Part shown: positions 10,240-22,700 of the stretch, piece after piece | Position numbering within the stretch: position 1 is the stretch's first letter | Layout of the letters: every line of letters starts with the position of its first letter | From: Athene noctua | Lineage: Eukaryota; Chordata; Aves; Strigiformes; Strigidae | Assembly (NCBI RefSeq): GCF_965140245.1 | Contig: NC_134037.1 | Location: forward strand, 83,584,406 to 83,648,405 | DNA length: 64,000 nucleotides | Direction of reading: 5' to 3' | Position numbers and translations under genes: made by a program | Notes under the pieces: model-generated | The model's input: only the letters and a program-made list of their open reading frames with translations | Database searches by the model: none | What the model was told of the DNA's origin: nothing

Positions 10240-13200
10240 GTTAGTAATCTCACTTCATCTTTGATTCCTCCCCCTGGTCCTCAAAACATTTGTATTTATA
10301 GTGCCAAAGTCACAGTTGATGTAGGAGTTGGGATATTAATGGATTTTGTGGCATTTGTTCATAGAGGTTTACAGTAGCACGCTGCATGATAAAAGTGAGA
10401 CAACCGGTTTTGTTTTCTTTTTGGTTCTTTAAAAAAAAAGGTGATGTTGTTGCAGGGCCCTATTCTACCGAAACTGATACTCTACTGAAACAGTACCCCG
10501 TTCTACTGAAACTGTGATCCTCTCAGTTCTAATGTATTGCACACTGGTTTCTGAATCCAACAAATACCATTTTCTTTCACAGGTGGCCTTTTTGTCTGCA
10601 GTTTGGACTATAAGTAGTACAAAATTTAGGGGTGGTAAGAACTCTTTTCTTGAAGCACCATGATTTAACAACACTAAACTTTGTAACTGGAAATTCATAA
10701 GTTTAAAGATTTCTTGCAGTGAGGCATGGGTACGAGAGTAGCCTGTAGTCTAATAGATGAGTACTTTCCCCACACAAAATGGGGGTCAAGTTCCTGCTTG
10801 AAATCCAACTGGGCATTGAACCTTTTTTTTCTCCCTCAACTCCAGAGGCATACTGGGCTGTTGAGTCAGGAGTCTTTTTGCACATGTGTATACCTGCATG
10901 TATACCTACTATGTGTACAGGCAGTCTCATTCACTGTGATGTTTGTGGTAGAAGGGTGGGGAAACTTTTAAGAAGTATCAGTTATATTTTGTAATGCAGT
11001 TTTTGGGATCGTGGTGTGGGCATCAGTAGAAAACCATTCTGAGCTTACCTGCAATAAGGAGCCCAATATTGGCTTTGTTGTGCATGCAGGAAGTAGTAAT
11101 CCAGAGATTAATGTGGACATGATGGATTTTACAGATTAGTTTCAGTACTAAGTGGGTACTGGCATGTTTTTGTGGGGTTTTCTGGTTTGTGGGTTGGTTT
11201 GGTTTGTGTTTTTGTTTTTTTTTTTTTTAGTGTCTCACTAGTCCTCTGAGTTTCTGGGATGCTTTTCAGAATCCCAGGTTCTTGTGACTTCTCAGCTCAG
11301 ACATAGCTGCTGAGATGCACTTTAGGCCTGATGAAACAACCTGCTCTGGGGACACTTTGAATAGCCCTCCTGTCTGGGTAAGACAGAAAGTTGAGAAATT
11401 TTTTTTCTTACTTTACTCTTCATGATGTCTGACCTGACAATGATCTCTCATATTAACTTTTCAGAGGATGCATGTAGGACTTAAACTAGGCTCTCTTATT
11501 TACAGACTTCACACATGACAAGGAGCAGTTTCTTTGTCATCATGCCTGGAATGAAAATGTGCCCATAGTCTGGAATGGTTTAGGAAATTAATTCGCTGCA
11601 AATTTGGAAATGTATAATATAATAAAAATAAGAAATTATTTTTCTGTCTTTTCAGTATGCTTATTTGATAGGCACAAAAGAAATACTGCTATCTTTAATT
11701 TCTGTATTCATTGAAAGGAGAATTGGGGATTTGTGCCCTCAGATGTCTTTGCCCTTGGTTAGCCAGTCGTGTATGTTTAATTTGAAGCACCTTCCTATTG
11801 TAATGATAATAAGCAAGTCTCAAACTTTTCAGAAAGGAACAAAGGCAACTGTAGTGAAGAAAAGGAGACAATACTAGTGGGTTAAAATAGGCTTTTTCTG
11901 CACTTATTAAAAAAAAAAAAGGTCATCACATGGCACAGATATAGGACATGCCACGCTGAAGCAGCTCTTTGATTAGTTAAGCCCGAAATGTCTTACCAGC
12001 CTGCAAATAGAAAGCATTTTACTGTGACAGCATCAGTCAGTTTGCTGTGGGCATGCCCGGACTGTGGTACTCAAGCAGGCTTTAAATGACCTGCCACTGT
12101 GAGTGCATGATGGAATAAATGCTGCAAACAGCAGCAAAGCTGTACTCTCAGTATAGATGGTTGTTATACATCATATATATGAAAAAAGTGTCATTTGATT
12201 CATTCCTACTGCAGGCTTTTTTAAAACTCTATCAAAAGTGTGGCATAAAATACAGGAAATAATTTATGGTGAGGATTCAGAGCTCCTCCCTTCAATATGT
12301 TACACATTCTTCATCAACCTCAGAGAAAAAAGATTGGAGTTTCAGATTGTGAAAAATAAAGTAAAATAATGCCTTGAGGAAAAGAGAGTATATACAATGT
12401 TGTTTTATGTTTTTCTTTTTCCTCTAGGGCATCCTACAGCCTATTATTATTAATCAAGCATTTTTTGATTCGTTTCTGGCTTTATTTTTTATAGTTCTTT
12501 TCTCACTAGTCCACTTTCACATACCATATGACAGATACTATTAATTTGAATGTCTTGCCTAATTTGTGTGTTGATTCCGCAGTCATAACTGCATGTTTCT
12601 GTTAAGTTATTGGCTGGCTGCACCTATTTTTCTCTATGCAATTTAGAGTTTAAATATAGGGATTTAAATATGAAAGAGTTTCAGGGAGGAGTCGTATCTT
12701 TTGTAAATGCGGAATGTCTAAAGCATGGATTTTCTTGTTTTGGAAAATGCTTTCCCAATCACTTTCAGGCTTTAGGCTATGAGAATATATGCTGCTTCTT
12801 TTTTCAGGCTTACCTTTTTTCAGTTCTGATGATGGCTTGTTTGGTAAAGGCCATGTATAAATTTAATAAGACTTTTCAGTCTTTTAACTGTAGCCATGTT
12901 GGGCTGTGGCTGGCATGTCAGTGAGGAGAGGACGTTCTAACAAAATTCTTCTAGCAGTAAAAACTTTTAATGGCCTTTGAATGGGCACCTAGCCTTACAA
13001 ATTTTTAGTAAATTTAGAGCTTTGGTCCCCACCCTTTCACGTTAACAAAGAGAAGCAGTAACTTCTGAAATATAACTTCATTATGGTAAGAATTTCTTTT
13101 TGGGTGTGAAAGGGCACTCTGTATGTAGTATTAGTATGGGTATTCTTGGTGTTTTGGTGTGGTGTTTTGTTTTTTTTTTTTTTTCCCCCATCTAGCGTTT

Positions 13201-13771
13201 GCAGTGTGAACATTTCTGAAATTGCAAACTTCAATGTTATATAGATAAGCATAAATTATATTTTCTGAGCCATAATAGGTATACCTGTTCCAAGATATTA
13301 ATACTGTATTTCTCTTTTTACTTAGAGAGGAAATGTTGTTTGTATATGGAAATTCTGGATTTGTTCTGTGCAAAACTCATAGAGGAAAAAAAAGTTTATA
13401 AATGGGCTTGAGAACACACAGTTGAGTACAGTGTGATCAGAAGAAGATGTCGTGCTGACAGAATCCTCTAATAATCCTTTGATTTATTCAAAGGGTGAAA
13501 AATATCCTACAATCACATGAGCTCTTTTGCTTTTCAAGAAATATTGTTTGTTATTCTCTGTGTTTGGACTAAAGCCATGCTTGGCTTAATTAGCTGCAGT
13601 TCAACTGACTTCCAAATAGATCTGTCCACTTAACAAATGTTAGGGTTAACTCTCAAAATTGGGCCATTCTAGTGATGTGGTAATCCATTAAATTTACGTT
13701 ATGTTGAGGTTAATAGTCTAAACATTTTAGAATGCAACTTCTGCGTAATTAACTTCTTTCTCTTTGCATAG
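10240..13771 (+). other. DISC1 intron 2 (3.5 kb)
   Basis: The intron lies between the donor GTTAGT and the acceptor TTTGCATAG. The exon 2 frame stays open for 46 codons into it, ending at a TAG after 10377. A three-copy degenerate repeat lies at 10463-10514, and T-runs occur near 11215-11229 and 13169-13186. No mobile element or RNA gene was recognised. Confidence 0.85.
10463..10514. repeat. Three degenerate copies of a 14-base motif
   Basis: TTCTACCGAAACTG (10463-10476), CTCTACTGAAACAG (10480-10493) and TTCTACTGAAACTG (10501-10514) are near-identical copies spaced 17 and 21 bases apart. They lie about 220 bases downstream of the exon 2 donor. The arrangement could be a short minisatellite; no role is evident. 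Confidence 0.7.
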
Positions 13772-13841
13772 ATAAAATCCTTGATCTTACGGCTTCAGAG
13801 GCTCCAGGAAAAAGCAATAGAGGAAGATAACTATGATAGAG
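13772..13841 (+). CDS. DISC1: DISC1 exon 3: short helical exon of 70 nt
   Basis: The acceptor is TTTGCATAG at 13771 and the donor is GATAGAG/GTGAGA at 13841/13842. The exon enters in phase 0 and leaves in phase 1. It encodes 23 codons plus one base, including LRLQRLQEKAIEEDNYDR, which matches human LKLQKLQEDAVENDDYDK. The leucine and charged-residue pattern is that of an amphipathic helix that starts the coiled-coil half of the protein. Because 70 is not a multiple of three, skipping this exon shifts the frame. Reading exon 2 straight into exon 4 gives 17 foreign codons and then a TAA. Human transcripts lacking exon 3 have been reported, which is knowledge and not something seen here. Confidence 0.93.
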
Positions 13842-15336
13842 GTGAGAGTTGCTCCCCCTACCCCCCACTGCATTATGCTGCTTTTTTTTACCTTCTCCTT
13901 CATTCCTTTATCAAGTTTATTGTATATTTGCTACATAGCACTGGGTAGGTATGGAAGACTAGTTCAATGAACTGTATTGTTTATTCTGTCATATAGCAGG
14001 AAACAAATTAAAGAAAGAAGTAGGTCAGCAGCAGGTAGCAACAGTTTTTATATTCTTGAGCCACATCACCATGTGGGAAGGTTGAAATCCAAATATCTAC
14101 CATCTGGATCAGCTGTTTTGAAGCAGCATGACTTTAAAAAATGCAGAAATGAATGAAAGCTTTGAAAGGAGAAGGGACAGGCATTGGCTGCTGACAGAGT
14201 GTGATTTGTTTCTTGCCACATTTAGTCATGACACTACAGCAGGGCTCAAACACAGAAATGAGGTCAGTAGCTATTATAAAAGTGAATGATACTGTCCTGT
14301 GGGATTAACTTGATGTCCACTGGGTTGAATCAAAACCAGCTAGAGAATGTGGTGGTGATACAGCTTCTGGCAAGTATCTGTATTTGAACAGTGCTTTTTC
14401 TTTCAAATGCCTTGGCACTTCTGATAAGCTCTGTGTGTACGCTTGTTAATAATTAGAGCATCTATTAATATAGATCTTGGATTTCTTATTGTTTCCTGTT
14501 ATGGTAGTCTGTGTTGATACTCGTATTTTGATAGTCTTGAGGTTCTAGATTAAATTCTTCCCACTAGATCTACCTTCAGTTGGGAAGGCCTGCATTGTTT
14601 TAGTAAAATACACATGTGTACTTCAGAGAATAAGGCTAGAAAAAAATAGTTCCTTTGCTGCCACTTTTTTATTCTCAGCTTTTAGGGCCTGGAAAGTGGT
14701 CAGACTTGTGGTTTGCCTTTCAAAATTAATGTGTGAAGTTGTGCAGTTGTACGATGGCTCTTTTTCCCTGCCCTCAAAGGTGTCCCTCAAGACAATTAAA
14801 ATGTGTTTTAATAGTGTCTAGGGAGTAGGTGTGTAGCCCTTTTGTAGCAGCGGTTCTGTTTGCCTCTTAAAGGCTTGCCTATATATAGGAGAAAAGTCTG
14901 CTACTGTCACAAGTCATTCTTTTAGTGTGGCATCTCCCAGTGGGGAAGGCCTTCAGGTATGTGAAAAAGCTGAGGATGTTACAGATATTCATGGGTTTAA
15001 TCTCTGTCAAATAGACATTCTTGATGTGTATGCTTTACATGTGTAACACTCATAACTCTTCTTTTTTACGTGCCTGTGGGTTGAGTTCCCAGTTGGAGAC
15101 TTCCCGACAGCTGTGTACTCAGTGTGCGTGGTTCCCGTGGACTCCAGCTGGGATTCTCTGGGCAGTCAGCCACTCCAACAGCAGTATTTCAGTATATCAG
15201 GTGTGACATCTGAATGTGATGCTACATACTTGTTGACCACAGTGGAAAATGATGATTTGTCTAACCTTGCACAGAAAGCTCAGGTGTAGTTTTCGGGGGT
15301 GCTAGTCTTGTATCTTCAAAACAGGACCATCTTTCT

Positions 15337-15376
15337 GTTGACCATCATTTTATCAAGTTGACCATCATTTTATCAA
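15337..15376. repeat. Exact 20-base tandem duplication
   Basis: The unit GTTGACCATCATTTTATCAA occurs at 15337-15356 and again, identically, at 15357-15376. Absence of mismatches suggests a recent duplication or an assembly artefact. Confidence 0.95.
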
Positions 15377-16647
15377 TTACGCTTTTCAGTTTCCACCCTA
15401 GTTATCATGCAGGTAGCACAGAGGTGGTTTGCAGAGTCTTTCATTGATTCCTCTCAGAAAAATGGTCTTGGCTGATCTATGACTTCACCAGGTGTTGTGG
15501 GCACAGTTTACAGAGAGCGAAAGTGGCAGCAGTACAGAGGTGGAGAGGAACATCCACAGGTGGGATTGTTGTTTTCTGTGATAAGTCTGGCATATATAGG
15601 CAGAAAAAATTTGTCCTGGTATTGGACTAGATGCTGAGGTTCTTGAGAGGCTTTGCCTTGGCTTCCTTGATCCTTTTGAAAACTGGAATTCCAGCTTCAC
15701 ACAAATGTTCTCAGAAAATGTCATGCTTCATGCATGCATGTGACCATGCATCCTTAATTTTATCAATTCCTAGTTTTTGAGTCCTTGACCCACTTTCTGT
15801 CATACTAGTCTTTGTTCCTCTTCTGATGCAACTGTTAGCTGGGCGGTTTTTTGTGACTACTTTTTTGTTATTTTTGTGGTGTCTGAACTGGCTTCTTTAT
15901 TTTTTCTTTTGTGAAACAGGGGCAGTGTATCTGCAGGGAAAGACTCACATGGAGAAAATGCAGTGCTGCAAGAAGAGTTAGAGCTGTGACCTTCCCTCCT
16001 TCTCTCACTGTGGCAGGCTTTCCACCTTTGCTTTTAGAGCTATGTTGCTGCTCCTGGTGTAGAACAAAGTCTTGCCTGCTGTGAAGTGAAGTTTGAAAGC
16101 TTTTTAAAGAGCTTACAGATTGGCCCAGTACCAATTTCTGTTCAAGTGAAATCTGTAATTAGCCTTCTTAAAGGGATCTTATTGCCAAATATTGCTAGCA
16201 GGGAATGGAATTGCTAAATGTGCAGAGCTGTGATGTGGGGCATAAATGGAAATATATTATCAGGGAGTTGGAGAAACTGACACAGTGTATGTGGAGGGTT
16301 GAGGACATTTTAACTATAATGCTAAAAAGAAAATTACTGTCCCTGTAATTTGGGGTATTTCTTTGAGTATAGAGCAAGTCCTCTGTTAAAAGCAGAACTG
16401 TTTTGAACTGGAGATCGTGGCAGTGTTGTGTGTGGGGATAGCTCAGGTCTTGCTGATTTGGAGTGCTGCAGGGGAAGGGGAGATCTAGTATGATGTGGGT
16501 AGCTGCAAAATGCCCTGTACATGGAAGAGATGAGTAGAGGGGAAGGAGAGCAGGTGACCCATACCCCCGAATGGAAAACTAAATTGTCAATGAATACGTT
16601 ATTGTGTGTAACTCTTATCACTTCAGCAGTAGAGGCTCTTCTCCAGC

Positions 16648-16733
16648 TTCAACCATAGATGAGAACCCGAAATCTTCTGACTTTGGCTCGTTCAACCATA
16701 GATGAGAACCCGAAATCTTCTGACTTTGGCTCT
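16648..16733. repeat. Near-exact 43-base tandem duplication
   Basis: Two adjacent 43-base units, 16648-16690 and 16691-16733, begin TTCAACCATAGATGAGAACC and differ only at the last base. The copies are otherwise identical, pointing to a young duplication that is probably length-variable between individuals. Confidence 0.95.
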
Positions 16734-19700
16734 CTAAGAGCCATCCAGTCTTGCAGGAGGGGGCTTGGTTTTTAAGAGCAGTTCAGTGGGAGGGAGATGT
16801 GTTAGTACTTAAAACTCTTCTAAGTGCTCAGGACTGGTTTCTGCTGTCTGACACTGCAGACTTGGCAGCTTAAGGAAGGGCAAGTGTTTACTATCTGATG
16901 TTGCTGCTTTCCTGCTCTCCAGAGCTTTTTGAAAGCTCTGATGGTTCAGAGTAACTTTTGAAACAGAAGTGCAAGTAAAGTGGTGCCCCTACAGAGAGGG
17001 GAAAGTGATGCACTGTTTTCAGTTGTGACAACGAGGCTACAAAATGGCACAGAAGTAAAGGCAAGTTTTTCTCACTACAAAGTCACAAACAAATACCTTG
17101 TTGCAAATAGGTGAGGAATAAGGATATATTTTTTTTTCCTCTTTACAGAAACACAGAACAGATGCTGCTGCTTGGGTCTGTTGGAGATCATGTGTGTTTT
17201 CCAGGTTCATGTTAATCAATTAGCATTTATTTCCTGAACAGGTGATGTGGGGTGGGTTTTTTTGAGGGATATTTGGAACCACAACCCTCCTTGTTGTTTA
17301 AGAGAGAAGTCAGTGCCTGTTTAAATCTTCAGCTTGTTTTTTCCTAGTTTTTACTTTCTTTAGATGAATCTATTTGCTTTGTCTTCCTCCTCCCCTTGAG
17401 CTTGGGAGGTGCACAGCAGAAATGGTGTTTGCTATTGCTTGTTTACCTGTGCTGTGTCTTCTTAAAGACCTGTCATGGCATGGTTAGGGTGTTGCTGTAG
17501 AAGAGTTTCAATCAGTCATTCCAGCAACTACAGTTTCTTCCTATACTTACTGGCAATGCTGTCTGTATGGTGGGAGGGGTATGTTTCGTCTTAGAGTGTT
17601 GGGTGGGCTGCTTGGGGCAGAGGCTGCCCTCCTGTCCCATATTTGTTCTCATCTGCTAGAGGTCATCCAGCACAGTGCTGAGAGACCTGCAGGGTGCTCC
17701 CTCTTCATACTGTAGCCACCTTGGACTCTTTCAAATGCGGATGTTCTTCAGCTTTGAAATGGCGTGAAATGCATGTTCAGTGAGACAAATCTTCTCAGTC
17801 CTGGTTTAATTTTAAATAGGAACTGTTAGGATCTTATGTGTTATATTGCTTGTTCTGTGTTTGTAGGCAATGAAATATTGGGGAAGTAGCTTATTTTATC
17901 TGTATTTGCTTGTGGTCTCCTCTTGATGGCCACATTACTGTATATTTTTAAAGCAGGTACAGTACCGTGGGAATATGATAACAGTATTTTGCCTTGTGTA
18001 GCATATAGTAAAAATTGGTCTGTTCTCCAAGGATCACTTGGAGTGTTGTCATGGCTCATTATTCGTGATGGAGCTTGACAGCTCCAAGGTTAAATACAGT
18101 GCTGAATACAGGAGGTTAAAAAAAAAAAAAAAGCAGTGTATTTTTGTGGCTGTGGGAGTTGTGCTTGTAGTAGAAGCAAGTGTATTTTGCTCAGTACAAA
18201 TCTATTGCCCAAACCCTTAAAAACCGTTTTCCTGTTCTTTGGTTCTTGAACTCCTCAGCCTTGCCTAGTGCAAGAGACAAATGGATTGGTAACTAAATGT
18301 CAGGACTGAGTCTTGCTGCTGAACTCCACTAGCGGTTTATGTGCCATCTTGTTACTCATAATCAAGTTTCTGCAGAACTACTGATTTTTTTTTTTTTTTC
18401 CTTAATTCTTGCGTGCAGGAATGTGAGTGTTACGGATTCACTGCTTGCAACTTGTGGGGAATGGTAACTTCCCTGTGCAAACAGTTCATATTCAGAGATA
18501 GGGTTCTTCAGTGAAGGTCGCTGAGTAGATAAGAGCAACTCTTGAGTCCAACATGGCAGCTAGAATACAGAAACATTTACACTTGTCATGGTAAAAATCT
18601 ATCCTATCTCAACAATAAAATTAATGCTGTAGGTACATTTAATATCATATGAGCCTTCAGTTATTTTAGCTGAGGTCTCAAAGCTTGAGCTATATGAATT
18701 CGTGAGCTGCCATGAGCTTGCGCACTGTATGCTCTGCAGAAGTGTTTGCATGTGGGTTGGTTTTTGGTTTGTTTTTTTTTCCTCTTTGCTAGTGCTCTTT
18801 GAGACCTCTTCATGCCAATTGTCCTTTCCATGTCTCAGGATCTTCAGGACATCAAGGACAGAACCCTGTGCTATGTAGGAGTTGGAGTCCCATTTCTCGC
18901 ATCTTCTGTTAATCACAAGTATAGGAAGGGAAAGGAAAGACTGTAGCAGTTAGCCTCCTGTACATTTACACTAAAAAAGGTGCTGTTGCTCACTTGAGCC
19001 TGATATTTGTTTTAAGGCAACTGCAGAGAGAGAAGACAATAGAGTATAATGTTAAGTAATGTCTGGGTTGAAAATGTCATTTGTTAAATGGTATTCAGGG
19101 GGAGGTCTTGGGCACTTCTTATGGTGGTACTTGCAAATACTGACATTATGCAGTAACCCCAAACTCCTGGCCAGATGTATAGTTGTTTGATCTTTCCAAA
19201 TTTTTTTTTGCAGTTTAAACTGGAAAAATATTTTTCTAGCTTAAAGTGCTATTTCTAGTAATAGCTCTTAAACATTTGAACCCAATTTTGTCTTCAAGCA
19301 GGTGGGTGATGTGTTTTGGTTTTTTTCTTTTCTGGAAGAGCTATTTGCAGATGAGGGTTGGATAGAATCCTTGCTTTACTGTACTACTTATATTTTGAAC
19401 TAAAATGCTGACTTGACAGATGGTTGTTAGAAGAGGACACGAATGAAGGCAGGTTAGCTTCTTTCTGAGGAAGGACAGTGAATCTGAGAGAAGATGTATC
19501 TAGAAATAACTCTCAGAGAACATGTTACTTTTGATTGTACTTGTTTCAGGATGGCATGTACCTTAAACCCAGCTGTATATTGAATGAAGCTGTATATGTG
19601 AGGCTACTGATTAAATAAAAGGTGGTGAATGCTGGAAGACCAGGGTTTCTGTGACACAGGAGACTTACTGCAAGCTTGTAACTTGCAGTTGCAGGCACTG

Positions 19701-22700
19701 AGTTGGAAATGGGTTTGGGATGGATGGGACAAATAGGGCTTTCTGTTGTGCTGTACTGTCAGAGCCTTGTTTTATCACAAGCTTGTAGAAGCTTCCTGAA
19801 ATGTGTGGGAAAGTCTCTTTGGGTTTCATTTTTCATTTTTATAACTTTCCCATAAAGCTGTTAAGAGGATGGGGGGAAGGACTTGTACAAATTCTCAAAA
19901 CCAAATCTTCCTTGCATCGTTCTTGTTTATCTTTTCTTTTTCTGACAAACTCGGATAACCTCCACAAAAGGGTTTGGGTAGTTAAGGCAAGTGCATGCTT
20001 ATGTGAAGCATAAATCAGTTTTACTTGCAAAAAACCAGAGGCAGCGCAAACCTTGCAACTCTCCCACCTTGTCTGTGTTTCTCTAAAACACCAGTCTGAA
20101 ATTAAAAGATAGAAATTTTTTCATCCATATCGATTTATTGTTTGGTGCTAGCTGAAACTGTAGACCAAGATGCTATTGTTCATATGCTTGGTCTTGGCTT
20201 CTGTCTACTAGGAGCAGTAATGTCATCACTGTTTCTTTTTATGCAGTCTATGTTGGGCTTACCCAGTCCCAGTTGCTATTGTTGTTTGTTGTGTTTGTTT
20301 TGGGATTTTGTGTGGGTTTTTTTGTTTGTTTTTTTTTTTAATCACAGAATGGGGACAGGAGTGGAACCAGTCACAATTTAAAGGTATGAAACTTCTTATC
20401 TCACTGTCAGGTAGACAGCTGGAAAACTGTCAGGTGTTTAGTTGGTTTTTTTTTTAATACTAAAAGAATATAGTAATGGCCAATGTTTGTAAAAGGTAGG
20501 TCTGGTATACATTTCTGGGCACTTTCACTTGTGTTTACTCATTACAAACATGTGTAGCACATGCATCTCCAGCAAATTCTTGAAATTCTTTTGATGTGAA
20601 TCTTCTCTTTAGCCCAGTTGTTCAGTTTCCGTCATGTCAAGGTGTGTCTTTGAGGGAGAACACGATCTTGGTGTTGGTCCGCTTATGCCCACACATTGAA
20701 AATGCAGTCATGTTTTCTGCATCTTTAATTCCTTAGCCAATATTGGAGAGGAAGCTGCTGTAGTCATGCAGTATCTCGCTTAGACTGTGCAGCCTAAATA
20801 TTTTTAGGAAGTGGTAGTATTTTGTGGGATTCTACTATGCTCTCTTATTTTAATCTTGGCCAGCGTGAAGAGGTTCAGCTACATCTTGTGTTTCTGGAAG
20901 CTGCTTGACAAAAAGAAAATTGCTGAAGTTTTGGCATACCATGTGCTTGGAAGCTTTCTGTACTCCCGGCCATCTGCTGTCTAAAACTGACACTGCGGGC
21001 TACCCCTCCTATGATAGTTGGGCCCTATTTCTCAGTCCATGATGCAGCCAAGCTGTTCCCAGACAGCCTGGCTGGTCTTTTACAAACAAACAAGCAATGA
21101 AAAAATCCGAACAAAATAAGCTATTATGGATAATTTAAGAGCTTGCTTGCTGAATTGCACTTTGAAGCATAAAGCTCTGATGCTTGTAACTTGGGAGAAG
21201 TGTTGATGTGCTATCTGGACAGTACCCACTGAGTGAGTGACATGGCTCTCCTGCTACCCAGCCCATCTGCCTACTTTGCACTTGCAAAATCATGCAGCCC
21301 AATTTTATATTCAGGACAGACTTTATCTTTCCCTTGCTTTTTAGAAATATTAACTCCAGATAAGACAATTGTCTTTCATTTGCAGTGTGACCATTGGAGA
21401 CAGTATGACTATGAATTCAACCCACAAATACAAATTGATTTTGCTGCCCTTGTCTTATGCTTAGGATTATAAACATTTTAAGGGAATGGGGGGACACCTG
21501 CTCTTTTGAATTGTTGTCTCTTTAATAAATGACCAGACATGGACAGAAACTTCTGGATGCAATTTCTGTCTAACTGGGGATTAAATAGATGCTGAATGAC
21601 TGTGACTACCATTTGAAAGCAAGCACTAAATTCTTCCAATATGAGTCCTCTGTGGAGAAATGATAATGCTGACTGCTGGGTGGTGTCTGGTCAAATTCCT
21701 TGATTTGATGCTTTTGTTGGACATCTCTGCAGACCTTCCATCAGTTGCCAAACTCCTCAGCAAAGTGCAATTGCCTTAAGTCAATTAACTTCTCCCTTCT
21801 CGTGAGGCTTCCCTCCTGTCCTCCCTGTCCACATGCCCAGACCCAACTTCCCATGCTGGGGTGTGTTCATAGTTCTGCAGGCCCTCTCTGAGTTTTACCT
21901 GCTTCATACATCTGAATAACTAAGAGAACACGCAGGTAACAATTTGCTAACTAGGAAGGGTTTCTTTTTATGAAAAAGAAATGCTAAGCACTTATTAGAA
22001 AACTGGGAATTCAAAAGCAAGTGATTTGGAACTTCTCATTGTGCATACCAATAACTGTAAAAGAAATGCTGTTGGAATGAAAAACATTTTTAGAGACTTC
22101 TGAATGAATTATTATTAGCAGATCAAGTTCTTGGGTGTAGCAAGTACTGGGGAAACTATTTTTTCCTTTTTTTTTTTTTTCAGCTAGTAGGTGTCTTGGA
22201 AAACATTTTTTTAAAGTTAATTATTTAGTAGTAAGATCATTTAAATTCTAAGAACTAAAACGAAAACATTTGTAGATTAAGAGTACAAAATTTGGCTGCA
22301 GTATTTCTTTTGAAAGCACAGGTGGAAAAGGTGGTATTATTCAATGGTTTGACTTTAGTTTTCCTTACAGAGGTGAAGATCAACCATGCAGTCATACCAA
22401 TGATCTGTCACTTTTAGAATTGTTCATCTTTTGAAATTAATCATGGCATTAGAAAAAGGCATATGGATAGGGATGTGACTATCAGTCTAATTCTTGGAAC
22501 TTAATTCTACTTTATCTGTTTTTAGAGTAAATTATTTTTAGTTTGAAGGGTTTTATAGTTTTAAAGTAAAGTGTATTGTTAAAAAAAAAAACCCCAAACA
22601 ATACAACCTGTAAGTGAATTTTTCTTGTGTTGTCAAATGCATATGAAATTCTCTCATGTATTTTTTTTTTCTGAAAGAAATATTAAAGGTGGTTTGCTGT

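Noticed and set aside
15021..15206. Slightly GC-richer patch with an open frame, considered as an exon
   Set aside because: No recognised product and no convincing pair of splice sites.
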